The translations under genes and the position numbers were made by a program. Under the pieces are notes generated by a model. The model was not told the origin of the DNA. It saw only the letters and a list, made by a program, of their open reading frames with translations, and searched no databases. This document shows positions 27,632 through 37,577 of a stretch of 64,000 bases of DNA, piece by piece. Source of the DNA: Candidatus Poribacteria bacterium (lineage in GTDB: Bacteria; Poribacteria; WGA-4E; WGA-3G); the NCBI GenBank assembly GCA_958295815.1, contig OY282374.1:437416-501415 (forward strand), given 5' to 3'. Each line of letters opens with the position of its first letter. The stretch's first letter is position 1.

Positions 27632-30600
27632 CTAATTTGACGGAAGGGCATAGACCGCCCGGCGGACCTTCACAATTTCACCTATATCGACAAGCCGCTT
27701 GAGTTCATTTTTTACGGCACCCGGATGTCCTTCGATGGCGTCAATGAGTTCTGCTGTTGTTTTCTCGCCATTCTCAAGAAGTGCGTGTATCTGCTCATGG
27801 AAGGGAACGCGTTCGATTTTTCCACCCCTGAGTTTCATTAGGACGCGGTTCGCTTGACTTTTGGAGATTCCCAAGACCTCTTCTACTTCCTGTCTGCTGG
27901 ATTCTGCGGTAAGATTGTCACGTTCTGTTTCAAAACGCTCGCGCTCGGCTATAACATCAGGGAGTTTATCCAGCCCACCAGCAACCTCAAAGTCTTCCCA
28001 GTCAAAAAGGAGGGTTTCAGGTCTATCGGTAATGTTAGGTAGTGGCATGCTTGTGATCAATACCACCGTTTTGTTCGGTAAATGGTTCAACCCCACTCGA
28101 CTTACAATATCTGTGAGAAAACGGGCGACATTCCGTTCATAAACACTCTGGACGCGTTCGTCTTTGTAGCTGCCAGAGTCCATTTCTCCCTCATAACAGA
28201 GCGGTTTTTCGTCGTTTCCAAACAAAGTCTGCGCTTGTCTCCAATAGATACCGGAGGTCCAGTAGGGTACACCGACAATCCAAATGACTTCTGCGGCTTC
28301 GAGAGCGGTACCTGACTGTTCTACTTCTTTGAAATTCATCACGAGGCAGACGTTTTCCTTTGCTGCGATGTTCTGCAAATGTGGCGTTACTGACGCGTTA
28401 GTAATAATTGCATGCTTAACGCTGGAGTCTTTCGCAATTTCTGCTTGGATACCGAGAAAAAAGCACTGCCCGGTTTTGGACATGCCGAGAATGTCCCAGT
28501 CAGTGTCGTAGTTTAAAAGTGTTTGTCGTGGATAGGTACCTGTGCGAATCTGAAAAATCCGGGTCCCCGCGACCCACATTGGCGGTTTGATGTGGTGAAC
28601 TTCAATTTTCTCATTTGGGAATGCCTTTCGGAGGTATCGCTCGGGAAGCGTTGACGACATGAACAAAAGACCTTTGGCTCTTGGATGCAGGACCGGTGGT
28701 ACCCAGAACTGTATCATTTTGTTAGTCCACAACATTGGTGCGTCAGCGTCTCGCTTGTAATGTGCAAAGAAACGTTTCAGTTGATGCCAAAGGGTCCAGT
28801 TCGAGTTCTGATAGACTGTTGGGAACTTCTGAATATTCTCTACGGTTGACCCGTCCAAGACGCCCAGCTTGATTGCTTGTGCCATTGACATCGGGATTTT
28901 CATGTCTTTGTTCAGTTCAAAGGCGTCCAGTTCAAAAACCGACAATCCTTTTGCCGTGAGTCTATCGGCAGCGTTAGCGTCCAAAGGAATATAAGCAGAA
29001 GCATGACTCTCGAACTCAATGCTATGGCGCGCCAACGCCTTTCCAGTTTCGTCATCTATAAACTCGCATTCCACCACTTTGCCTCGCGTATTCACTTGGC
29101 ACATTTGTTGGATGAGTACTTCTTCATGTCTCTCAAATGCTTGCACCGTTGCGCGAACGCGTCCGACGGCGTTGTCGTGAAAGGCATTTTTGCTTTCTAA
29201 TGCATTTAGTAAAGCGTCGGTGAAGTTCCCTAAAGTACTTTGATGCCAGTTCGCGGACCACTCTTCTAAGGTTTTTTTTCTCACTCTACATGGAACAAAC
29301 AGTCTATTGGCGGGCACGTTATCAATGATACATAGTCGGTTGCTGTCGTCTACCGATTCAAGTATTTCGTCTACAATTTCTGAGGGGCGTGGGTTGAAAA
29401 ACAGTTCACGCATTTCAGATATCTGTGCTTTAGCACGTTGGAGTCGGAGGGGTTGTGATAAATAGCCGTGCTGCTGACACGCTGTATAAACCGGGCACTG
29501 CGGACAGATGTTTTCGCTCGGATTCCCTCCTTTATCTTCGAGGGTATCGCATCGCTCAGCATCCTCACAGACATTGCCGCGCTGAAAGGAGGTCGCCATC
29601 CGTTCCGCGATGGGTATCTCTTTTACCTGCTCCCAGAGATGTTTCCGAGGTTTCCAGCGTACGAAGGATGATAGGTTTCGCTCTTGAAAGTATTCTTCTG
29701 CTTTTTTTGCTAACAAGGGTTCCGCTGCTAAACTGATTGTGCCGTCGTTGCGGATATAGGATTCTAAGGCATGGTATTTCGCCGCACCTGTTTCTGCAAT
29801 GAGGGCAGTAATGCGAGCGGTCCCGTCGAAAATACGTTGCATCTGAACGGTGGTTTCTTCAAGTGTGCCATAAACTGTTTCTGTGTGTTCCGGCTTGTGC
29901 AGTACCGGAGACGGACGTTTTAGTGCCAACGGACTCAACTTCCCTTCCCGTACGGCAAGTGCTTTGTCAGTTACAGGCAATCCAGTAGCCGTTATCGGTG
30001 GCAGAATACCGGTGTCGTCCCAGACATCTGTTATGGGTGTTGATTCCATGGGTAGTTTAGTATTGGGTGTAGCTGCGCGGACCCATACAGCACCTCCCTG
30101 CTCCCATAGTAAGACGTCTCGATCGCCAACGCTGCCATTGGGTCGAGTCCAGTAGTGCACACCATTTTCTTCTTGGACATAAGAAAACTCGCGTTTCAGA
30201 AATGCTTGCTTCGCGAGATTCAGGTTGTACGAACCGAGGGACGATGGCACAACAGCCGCAGCTTGGGCAGTGAACTCCGATTCCTTTTCTCCAGGCGATG
30301 CCGGTTCGTGAAGTGCGGTGCGAAGCACATCAATGGAGGAAAAGAGAAGTTCTTTGGCAATAACAGGTGGATCTAACAGATTTCCGAGCAGTATCTCATA
30401 GCGACCATCCCAGCGGCTATATCCCATTTCTCCAAGTATTTCAAGATACACGTCGCGGTGATACGGATTTTCCGGCGTCGGTGTGTGTTGGTAGATATAC
30501 TGCTTCACCTCAATAACATTTGGATGGAGATAATTCGGAATTCTACAAGAAAAGCGGAGTCCACCGGATTTTGTCATCGTCAACAGTGGGTTCGGAACCG

Positions 30601-31069
30601 AATTAACGAGTGCCTCAATACAGGCAAAAACAATATCGGGGGCAACACAGATGGCTTCATACTTAAAATCAATGTCGTGCCATTGTGCGTCGTTGCATTC
30701 TGAAGGTGTGCCCGTATACACCTGAATACCCCATGATCTCTGCCAGAGACCAATCGACCAGTCTTGTAAACGTTGCCGTCTGAAGAACCGTTCATCCCCA
30801 AAATCCCTCGGACCATGGTCATATTCTGGTGCACGACCTATCGGCATAATGGAGATGTCTGCCTCCTCGAGTTCATAGAGTCGGACAGGATATTTCCACG
30901 CGCACTGGATCGTGAAATGATAACGACGTCCCTTGTCTGGGGCAGGCGTTACCATTGTCTGCCGTTGTCGAAGTGGCTTTTTTCGGCGTTGGTGGCAGCG
31001 TTGAATAAGGTCTTTTAAAGAATTCAGCGTCAGCCCATAAGAACGGGGTGATTGGTTATTTCTTCTCAT
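27632..31069 (-). CDS. Paralogue copy 2: full-length but with degenerate ATPase motifs
   Basis: 1145 residues from ATG 31069, preceded by GGAGGAG; a GTG six bases upstream is an alternative. Collinear with copy 1 throughout. The Walker A is degraded to AETGAAKYH (Gly-Lys-Ser lost), the DEAQ box to IIDNVP, and SAT to SST (LLFMSSTLPE). The five-cysteine cluster is fully conserved (CEDAERC...CPQCPVYTAC). The N-domain keeps WHDIDFKY and TKSGGLRFSC, and the C-terminal winged helix is intact. The frame is open over 3.4 kb, so loss of catalysis without decay suggests a retained non-enzymatic role. Confidence 0.8.
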   Translation of the reverse strand: MRRNNQSPRSYGLTLNSLKDLIQRCHQRRKKPLRQRQTMVTPAPDKGRRYHFTIQCAWKYPVRLYELEEADISIMPIGRAPEYDHGPRDFGDERFFRRQRLQDWSIGLWQRSWGIQVYTGTPSECNDAQWHDIDFKYEAICVAPDIVFACIEALVNSVPNPLLTMTKSGGLRFSCRIPNYLHPNVIEVKQYIYQHTPTPENPYHRDVYLEILGEMGYSRWDGRYEILLGNLLDPPVIAKELLFSSIDVLRTALHEPASPGEKESEFTAQAAAVVPSSLGSYNLNLAKQAFLKREFSYVQEENGVHYWTRPNGSVGDRDVLLWEQGGAVWVRAATPNTKLPMESTPITDVWDDTGILPPITATGLPVTDKALAVREGKLSPLALKRPSPVLHKPEHTETVYGTLEETTVQMQRIFDGTARITALIAETGAAKYHALESYIRNDGTISLAAEPLLAKKAEEYFQERNLSSFVRWKPRKHLWEQVKEIPIAERMATSFQRGNVCEDAERCDTLEDKGGNPSENICPQCPVYTACQQHGYLSQPLRLQRAKAQISEMRELFFNPRPSEIVDEILESVDDSNRLCIIDNVPANRLFVPCRVRKKTLEEWSANWHQSTLGNFTDALLNALESKNAFHDNAVGRVRATVQAFERHEEVLIQQMCQVNTRGKVVECEFIDDETGKALARHSIEFESHASAYIPLDANAADRLTAKGLSVFELDAFELNKDMKIPMSMAQAIKLGVLDGSTVENIQKFPTVYQNSNWTLWHQLKRFFAHYKRDADAPMLWTNKMIQFWVPPVLHPRAKGLLFMSSTLPERYLRKAFPNEKIEVHHIKPPMWVAGTRIFQIRTGTYPRQTLLNYDTDWDILGMSKTGQCFFLGIQAEIAKDSSVKHAIITNASVTPHLQNIAAKENVCLVMNFKEVEQSGTALEAAEVIWIVGVPYWTSGIYWRQAQTLFGNDEKPLCYEGEMDSGSYKDERVQSVYERNVARFLTDIVSRVGLNHLPNKTVVLITSMPLPNITDRPETLLFDWEDFEVAGGLDKLPDVIAERERFETERDNLTAESSRQEVEEVLGISKSQANRVLMKLRGGKIERVPFHEQIHALLENGEKTTAELIDAIEGHPGAVKNELKRLVDIGEIVKVRRAVYALPSN

Positions 31070-31140
31070 CTCCACTCCTCCAGCAAGGATTTTTCGGGTA
31101 TAGAGGCATTATGTTTCTAATAATAATGTTAATATTAATT

Positions 31141-31256
31141 TATACTAAAGTCCGAAAATATGTGAACACTTCACGTAGCAACAACCCTCTCATTCGCTAG
31201 CGGGGTTTGGATCCCCGCCCTCTATAAGTGTATAGGTAATTATGGGCTTTACTATA
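31141..31256. repeat. MITE-like element, 116 bp, upstream of paralogue 2
   Basis: The left end is TATACTAAAGTCC and the right end GGGCTTTACTATA. An internal GCGGGG...CCCCGC hairpin lies at 31200-31218. Homologous to 20409-20526. It occupies most of the 316-bp gap between paralogues 2 and 3; the remainder (31257-31385) is AT-rich, with similarity to the region upstream of copy 3 (near 34000-34080). Confidence 0.75.
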
Positions 31257-31385
31257 AACCAAATTAAAACTTCAGAAAAATTCCGCATTTACTTCAAGAA
31301 AACATAATACGCGTAATTTATCAGCTTATGTCGAATTCATTGGTGATGTGAAAGGTGCTTCTAATATAATTTCAAGCCGACGTGT

Positions 31386-33746
31386 CTACTCTGACGGAAG
31401 GGCATAGACCGCCCGACGAACCTTCACAACTTCACCGATGTCGACAAGTCGCTTGAGTTCATTTTTTACGGCACCCGGATGTCCTTCGATGGCGTCAATG
31501 AGTTCTGCTGTTGTTTTCTCGCCATTCTCAAGAAGTGCGTGTATTTGCTCATGGAAGGGAACGCGTTCGATTTTTCCACCCCTGAGTTTCATTAGGACGC
31601 GGTTCGCTTGACTTTTGGAGATTCCCAAGACCTCTTCTACTTCCTGTCTGCTGGATTCTGCTGTTAAATTGTCCCGCTCTGTTTCAAAATACTCACGTTC
31701 GGCTATGGCTTCAGGGAGTTTGTCCAGTTCACCGGCGACCTCAAAGTCTTCCCAGTCAAAAAGGAGTGTTTCAGGTCTATCGGTGATGTTGGGTAGTGGC
31801 ATACTCGTGAGCAGGACGACTGTTTTATTTGAGATGTGGTCCAAGCCAGCGCGTTCTAAAATCCGTGTAAGGATACTAACGACGTTCTGTTCACACAGCC
31901 TTTGGATCCGCTCATCATCATAGTGATAAGGGTCAAATTCTACATCGTAACAGAGCGGCTCCGCATCGTTTCCAAACAAAATCTGTGCTTGCTTCCACAT
32001 GAGATGGGGTGGCCAGTAGGGTGCACCGACTATCCATATTATATCTGCCGGTTCAAAAGCACTCCCCAACGGTTCTACATTCATTGCCCTTTTGATATGA
32101 ATCAACCAACGGACATTCTCTTTTGGTGCTATATCTCTGAGGTGTTCAGCAGCACCTTCACCGCAGACAACCACGTGTTGGACACTCGGATCTCTCTCAG
32201 TTTCTGCGAGGATACCGAGGAAAAAACGCTTCCCTATTTCAGAGAACCCAGGGGCATGCCAACTGTTGTCGTAGTTTAAAATTTGATGCATGAAGTATAT
32301 ACCGGTGCGAATTTGGAAAACTCGATTCCCCGATAGCCACGGTTTCGATTTGCTGTTTTTCACCACATCTGGCAACGTCTTTTCTGACTCCGGTGCCACT
32401 GGCAGCCAAAAACGCAGCTCGCCACTATCCCACACCATCGGTGCGTCGGTATCCCGCTTGTAATGCGCAAAAAAACGTTTCAATTGATGCCAGAACGTCC
32501 CATTCGGACTCTCTTCGTACATTTGCTGGATGAGTGTCTCTTCTTGGGATTCAAATGCCTGCGTTGTCATACGAACCCGCCCAACAGGGTTTTCATAAAG
32601 TTCGCTTCTGCTCTCTAAAGCATGCAGTAAAGCTTTGGCAAAGTTCCCTAAAGCGTTCCCTTGCCAGTTAGTACGCCACGCATCCAAAATGTCTTTCGAT
32701 GTCCTGATTTCACGGAAATGTAGATGCTCACCTGATTCATTGACTGCACAAAGCTGCCCGGTTTTCAAATCGTGTTCGAGAACGTGTAAAACAGGAACCT
32801 GTCGCGGTAAGTCTTCGCTTTCCGACTTGCGTAGCACCGGAGACGGTCGTCTTATTGCTAATGGACTCAGTTTCTTTTCTCGTACTGCAACCACTTTTTC
32901 GTCTACAGGAACAGGCACTAAGAGTGGGACAGTAGTCGCTTGGGCAGTGGACTCCGAATTTACTTTTCTTGGTGGTCTGGGTTGGTGGAGTACCTCGCGG
33001 AGTGCATCAATCGGGGCAAAGAGAACCTCTTTGGAAATAGTGGGCGGGTCTAAGAGATTGCCGAGTTGAATCTCATAGCGTCCATCCCAACAACTGTAAC
33101 CTTGATCGCCACGGATTTCGAGATACACATCACTGTGATAGAGGTCTGTCGTGGTCGGTGTATGCTTGTGGATATACTGCTTCGCTTCGTCCGTATTCGG
33201 ATGGAGGTAATCCGACACTCTGCAAGAAAAGCGGAGTCCACCGGACTTTGTCAGGGTCAATAGCGGATTCGCGACGGCGTTGACGAGTGCCTCGATACAG
33301 GCAAGAACAGCGTCTGGCGCAGCACAGATAGCATCGTACGTAAAGGCAATGTCGTGCCACTTTGCGCCGTTACGTTCTGAAGGCGTGCCGGTATACACTT
33401 GAATGCCCCATGACGCATACCATCGTCTGGGTGTCCAGTCTCGTGTTCCTTGGCGTTTTAGGAATCGTTCACCGCCAAAATCTCCTGGCGCGTGATCGTG
33501 CTCAGGTGCGTGTCCTATCGGCATGAAGGAGATGTCCGCCTGTTCCAGGTCATAGAGCCTCAGAGCGTGCCCGCGGGCGCAATGAACCGTATAATGATAA
33601 GGATAGTCCTTGTACAGCGCGGGTGATACGCGCGTTTTCCGCTGTCGAAGTGGCATTTCATGGTGTTGGTGGCAGCGTTGAATAAGGTATTTTAAAGCGT
33701 TCATAGTTAGACCGTAAGAGTCGGATGCTTGCTTGTTTCTTCTCAT
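31386..33746 (-). CDS. Paralogue copy 3: helicase core deleted in frame
   Basis: 786 residues; the start ATG has GGAGGTGCGGAG upstream. The N-domain is retained (TKSGGLRFSCRV) but the acidic pair is altered (WHDIAFTY). Compared with copy 1 it lacks the segments carrying Walker A and the cysteine cluster, a stretch near residues 660-750, and the SAT motif. The DEAQ position reads NESG. Later conserved blocks (MWKQAQILFGND, LPNITDRPETLLFDWEDFEV) and the C-terminal winged helix remain. The last ~400 bp are nearly identical to copy 2. All losses keep the frame. Confidence 0.8.
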   Translation of the reverse strand: MRRNKQASDSYGLTMNALKYLIQRCHQHHEMPLRQRKTRVSPALYKDYPYHYTVHCARGHALRLYDLEQADISFMPIGHAPEHDHAPGDFGGERFLKRQGTRDWTPRRWYASWGIQVYTGTPSERNGAKWHDIAFTYDAICAAPDAVLACIEALVNAVANPLLTLTKSGGLRFSCRVSDYLHPNTDEAKQYIHKHTPTTTDLYHSDVYLEIRGDQGYSCWDGRYEIQLGNLLDPPTISKEVLFAPIDALREVLHQPRPPRKVNSESTAQATTVPLLVPVPVDEKVVAVREKKLSPLAIRRPSPVLRKSESEDLPRQVPVLHVLEHDLKTGQLCAVNESGEHLHFREIRTSKDILDAWRTNWQGNALGNFAKALLHALESRSELYENPVGRVRMTTQAFESQEETLIQQMYEESPNGTFWHQLKRFFAHYKRDTDAPMVWDSGELRFWLPVAPESEKTLPDVVKNSKSKPWLSGNRVFQIRTGIYFMHQILNYDNSWHAPGFSEIGKRFFLGILAETERDPSVQHVVVCGEGAAEHLRDIAPKENVRWLIHIKRAMNVEPLGSAFEPADIIWIVGAPYWPPHLMWKQAQILFGNDAEPLCYDVEFDPYHYDDERIQRLCEQNVVSILTRILERAGLDHISNKTVVLLTSMPLPNITDRPETLLFDWEDFEVAGELDKLPEAIAEREYFETERDNLTAESSRQEVEEVLGISKSQANRVLMKLRGGKIERVPFHEQIHALLENGEKTTAELIDAIEGHPGAVKNELKRLVDIGEVVKVRRAVYALPSE

Positions 33747-33813
33747 CTCCGCACCTCCTGCATGGGGTTTTTCACTTGATAACTATCCACAGACAATGCG
33801 TGGAACGTTATCA

Positions 33814-33857
33814 CAAAGTTGGATACACTTTGACAGGTGCTGTTATCCTGTGGTAAC
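33814..33857. promoter_or_regulatory. Two inverted repeats upstream of paralogue 3 (possible operator)
   Basis: CAAAGT-TGGATAC-ACTTTG (33814-33832) is a perfect 6-bp inverted repeat. GTTATCC-TG-TGGTAAC (33842-33857) is an imperfect one. Nearby CTATCCACA (33783) and TTATCACAA (33809) resemble DnaA boxes loosely. They lie 70-110 bp upstream of the gene start. The role is unknown. Confidence 0.3.
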
Positions 33858-34310
33858 CTAACTAAATTGTCACTGGAGTAAAGGTACTGAATAAGTCTCG
33901 AAAGCCCATAAAAAAAATTATGTTCGTAGTAATAGCAAATATTAATTGCATGTCATATAGCGCACTACGCCATCTTTGATTGATAAATTCAGTTGAAACT
34001 ACGGAAAAGTTCCCAATTTTCTCGAAGCGTCTATACTTTATGTATTTTATCATCTCATGTCAAATTCTATAGTAATATAAATGTTACTTTTCGTATGGCT
34101 TTAATGTGAAACAATATCATCTAAATAAAAAGTAATAAGATTAATAGTATATTATCACATATATACTTTTTAATTCAAGTCTTTTATGATTTGAATTAGT
34201 GGATTTAAGTTTCCATAGAATGGATTTCTAAATCCCGACCCCTATAGAGATATTCCTGATTACTACACTTGTCCTTGGCTTCCCATTTACTGTTCCGTAT
34301 TCCTAAAAAT

Positions 34311-34364
34311 TATACATTTTTTGCCGAAATGATAGCATTTTTTTTAGAATTTATACATTTTTTG
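34311..34364. repeat. Iteron-like TATACATTTTTTG pair
   Basis: Identical 13-mers at 34311-34323 and 34352-34364, same orientation, 41 bp apart. The same motif recurs at 37310-37322, with a relative TTACACATTTTTTG at 37331-37344 upstream of paralogue 4, so this is shared by the upstream regions of copies 3 and 4. Confidence 0.45.
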
Positions 34365-34759
34365 AAAATTTAATTTTGCATGTAGGTCAAAGTGGTGTAA
34401 TTAATCATATTGACGCATAAAATTTACATATAGTATATGATTAATAAATTTTGATTCATAATGACCTATAACAAGTGCGTTCTTGGTTGTTTCTTGAAAA
34501 GAAAGCCACAGCATATGTGTTGTGAGTGGTATCTATTTCTATCAACTGTAGGCGGATAATGTGTCTACCCTACGGAAGATGGTGATTTTGCAGTAATGAG
34601 CTTACCAGTTAGGTAGGTGGAATTTCAGGCAAGTGTTTTTGAACTTCGTGGTACACTTGGGCAAATGATCGTTGCTGGGGAAAGTGGCGAGATTGTGAAA
34701 CCTCGCCTATCGGGATGAGGACGGGCACGTGGATGGAAATTGTGCTGTTGTATTCTCAC

Positions 34760-37081
34760 TTATGGAAGCGCATAGACCGCCCGCCGTACTTTTACAATTT
34801 CACCCATATCGACAAGTCGCTTGAGTTCATTTTTTACGGCGTTTGGATGTCCGTCAATGGCTGCAACGAGTTCTCCTGTCTTTTTTTCGCCATCGAAAAG
34901 TAGCGTTTGGATCTGCTCTTGCATAGTTGGGCGTTTTCCACCCCTAAGTTTCATCAAAATACGGTTCGCTTGACTGCTGGAGACCCCCAAAACCTGTTCC
35001 ACTTTTTCTCTGTTGGACTCCACAGTGAGGTTCGTCCGTTCCTCTTCAAAACGCTCGCGTGTGGCTATTGCCTCTGCGAGTTTATCGAGTCTCCCAGCGA
35101 TCTCAAAGTCTTCCCAATCAAAAAGTAAGGTCTCAGGTCTATTGGTGATGCCGGGTAATGGCATACCCGTGAGCAATACCACTGTTTTATTTGAGAAGTG
35201 ATCCAATCCGGCGTGTCCAATAAGATGCGTAAGGATGCCAACAATATTCTGTTCACACAATCTTTGAATCCGCTCATCTTTATAGCGGTAAGGGTTGAAT
35301 TCTACATCGTAGGAGAGTGGTTCTGTATCGTTTCCAAACAAAATCTGTGCTTGCTTCCACATGAGATGTGGGGGCCAGTAGGGGGCGCCAACTATCCAGA
35401 TGACGTCTGCCGATTTGAGCGCATTTCCCAAGGGTGATATATTCGTTGCTTTTTTGATATGGTTATAACAGTGGACGTTCTCATTTCTTGCAATATCTAT
35501 AACATTTTCAATAACACGCTTTTCGCTGACAATCACGTGTTGAACGCTCGAATCTCTCTCAATTTCTGTCCGGATACCACTAAAGAAGTGCTGTCCGGTT
35601 TTGGAGAGACTAAGATCATCCCAGCTATATTCATAGTTCAAAATTTCATGCATCGAATAAATGCCGGTGCGAATCTGGAATACCTGATTTCCGGTTAGCC
35701 ACGACGCCAGTTGGGTGAGATTAATATTAATCTCATTCTCTGGGGGTACTTCATTCGGTGTTGATGGCACCCAAAAACGCAGTATGCCTTGGTCCCATAT
35801 CATCGGGGCATCGGCATCTCGTTGATAATATTGGAAGAAACGTTCCAGCTGATGCCATAATGTCTGATTCGGATTCTCTTCATTCATCTGCTGGATGAGT
35901 GCTTCTTCTTGCCCCTTAAATGCTTGTATTGTCATGCGGACGCGTCTAACAGGGCTCTCATAAAGTGATTTAGGGCTTTCTAAGGCATTCAGCAAAGCTT
36001 TCGCAAAGTTCCCTAAGGCACTCGCTTGCCAGTTGACGTTCCAGGCATCCACTACGTCTTTCGATATATTTATTTCAAGAAATAGTAGATGTGCTTCGGA
36101 TTCGTCAACTGCGTAAAGCCATCCCGTTTTCTCATCATGTTTGATGACGCGTAAGGTGGCGATTTCTTGTGATGAATCCTCACGTTCTGATTTGCGCAAC
36201 ACAGGAGATGGACGTTTTATTGCCAGTGGGCTGAGTTTGCCTTCTCGGACCTCGAGTATCTTTTCATCTATTGGCAATCCGGTAGTAGGAAGTGGTGGTG
36301 GGATCCTCGGATCATCAGAGAGGTCTATGGTGGATACTTGGTTGGATGATGGTGAGGGTTCATGCAGCGCATCGCGGAGTAGGTTGATAGGAGCAAAGAG
36401 GACCTCTTCGGTAATGGTAGGTGGTTCCAATAAGTCGCCTAACAGGATCTCATAGCGCGCATCCCAACGGCTGTAGCCTGCTTCTCCAAGAATTTCGAGG
36501 AACACGTCTCGATGGTCGAAATCTTCTCGCGTCTGAACGTGCTTATAGATGTACTGCCTGGCTTCTTCGGTATTCGGATGCAGGTAATGCTTTACTCTGC
36601 AAGAGAATCGCAATCCCCCGGACTTCGTCAACGTCAATAGCGGGTTCGCAACGGAATTGACGAGTGCCTCAATACAGGTAAACACAGCATCTGGCGCGGC
36701 GCAAACTGCATCATGACTGAAATAGATGTCGTGCCATTGTGCATCATCGCGTCCGGACGGGATACCGGTGTATATCTGAATGCCCCACGATTCATACCAT
36801 CGTCTGGGTATCCAGTCTCGTGTCCGTTGGCGTTTTAGGAATCTTTCACCACCAAAATCTATCGGCGCGTGATCAGACTCGGGCGCGTGTCCTATTGGCA
36901 TAAAGGAGATGTCTGCTTGCTCGAATTCGTAGAGCCTCACAGCGTGACCGCGCGCACAATGGACTGTGAAATGATAAGGATAATCCTTATAGAGTGCTGG
37001 TGATACAAGTGTTTTTCGTTGTCGAAGCGATTTTTCCGGCTGTTCGTGACAGCGTTGGATGATACTTTTCAAGGAATTCAT
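34760..37081 (-). CDS. Paralogue copy 4: helicase core deleted in frame
   Basis: 773 residues from ATG 37081 (MNSLKSIIQRCHEQ). Homologous DNA continues upstream of this ATG, but an in-frame TAG removes the MRRN-type leader used by copies 2 and 3, and no clear ribosome-binding site is visible. It shares the same core deletions as copy 3, so the two likely derive from one deleted ancestor. The acidic pair reads WHDIYFSH and the DEAQ position DESE. The N-domain TKSGGLRFSC, the ILFGND block and the C-terminal winged helix (AAIDGHPNAVKNELKRLVD) are intact. Confidence 0.78.
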   Translation of the reverse strand: MNSLKSIIQRCHEQPEKSLRQRKTLVSPALYKDYPYHFTVHCARGHAVRLYEFEQADISFMPIGHAPESDHAPIDFGGERFLKRQRTRDWIPRRWYESWGIQIYTGIPSGRDDAQWHDIYFSHDAVCAAPDAVFTCIEALVNSVANPLLTLTKSGGLRFSCRVKHYLHPNTEEARQYIYKHVQTREDFDHRDVFLEILGEAGYSRWDARYEILLGDLLEPPTITEEVLFAPINLLRDALHEPSPSSNQVSTIDLSDDPRIPPPLPTTGLPIDEKILEVREGKLSPLAIKRPSPVLRKSEREDSSQEIATLRVIKHDEKTGWLYAVDESEAHLLFLEINISKDVVDAWNVNWQASALGNFAKALLNALESPKSLYESPVRRVRMTIQAFKGQEEALIQQMNEENPNQTLWHQLERFFQYYQRDADAPMIWDQGILRFWVPSTPNEVPPENEININLTQLASWLTGNQVFQIRTGIYSMHEILNYEYSWDDLSLSKTGQHFFSGIRTEIERDSSVQHVIVSEKRVIENVIDIARNENVHCYNHIKKATNISPLGNALKSADVIWIVGAPYWPPHLMWKQAQILFGNDTEPLSYDVEFNPYRYKDERIQRLCEQNIVGILTHLIGHAGLDHFSNKTVVLLTGMPLPGITNRPETLLFDWEDFEIAGRLDKLAEAIATRERFEEERTNLTVESNREKVEQVLGVSSSQANRILMKLRGGKRPTMQEQIQTLLFDGEKKTGELVAAIDGHPNAVKNELKRLVDMGEIVKVRRAVYALP

Positions 37082-37577
37082 AATTAGTCTATAAGAGTTA
37101 GTCTACACGGTTAGATTACTGTAGGACGTATGATTAGGTATTACAAAATGTCTCAGTCCTCACACCGAAGTGGATCAAGGCAATCCATGCGCAAAATCAC
37201 GGCAATGCAGCATAACATGTCGGAATTTTGTCATAAGACGTTTGTTTAATCAAGTGTTTCGACAAAAATTGATGAAATTAGTATAATTAATACGTGTTCT
37301 TATATGTATTATACATTTTTTGTAAATTTTTTACACATTTTTTGTGTTAGTTGCACATATTCTGTTGATTTAATCCGGGCAAATCCTTGGAGAATTGGAT
37401 AAGTATATAGTTGGTTAATTTGAAGCATAACTTTCTGTCGCCATTGCTCTACAAAATCGCGCACGATTCCAAAATCCGAGAATCGGAGAAAAGATTCCTT
37501 TATTGAAAACCCTTGCTTTTTTTTTTTACCCTTGCTATTCTAAAATTGTATTAACTGTTTAAGATTTTCGATTTTGG
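37082..37577. other. AT-rich region between paralogue 4 and the LamG gene
   Basis: No gene is visible. The first ~40 bp are homologous to the leader codons of copies 2 and 3. TATACATTTTTTG (37310-37322) and TTACACATTTTTTG (37331-37344) match motifs at 34311 and 34352. A long T-tract lies near 37515-37527. Confidence 0.5.
37310..37344. repeat. Iteron-like TATACATTTTTTG / TACACATTTTTTG pair
   Basis: TATACATTTTTTG at 37310-37322 and TTACACATTTTTTG at 37331-37344, about one to two helical turns apart, ~230-260 bp upstream of paralogue 4. Same motif and orientation as the pair at 34311-34364. Confidence 0.45.

Larger units (their letters stand above)
33747..34759. other. 1-kb AT-rich intergenic region upstream of paralogue 3
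   Basis: No gene is visible. It holds two inverted repeats near 33814-33857, segments similar to those upstream of copies 1 and 2, two copies of TATACATTTTTTG at 34311 and 34352, and a relaxed GGCGAG...CTCGCC hairpin near 34690-34710. The 34100-34500 stretch is extremely AT-rich. Confidence 0.6.

Noticed and set aside
33780..33860. Replication origin with DnaA boxes
   Set aside because: Only loose matches to TTATNCACA, no cluster of good boxes and no dnaA or dnaN gene in the window.
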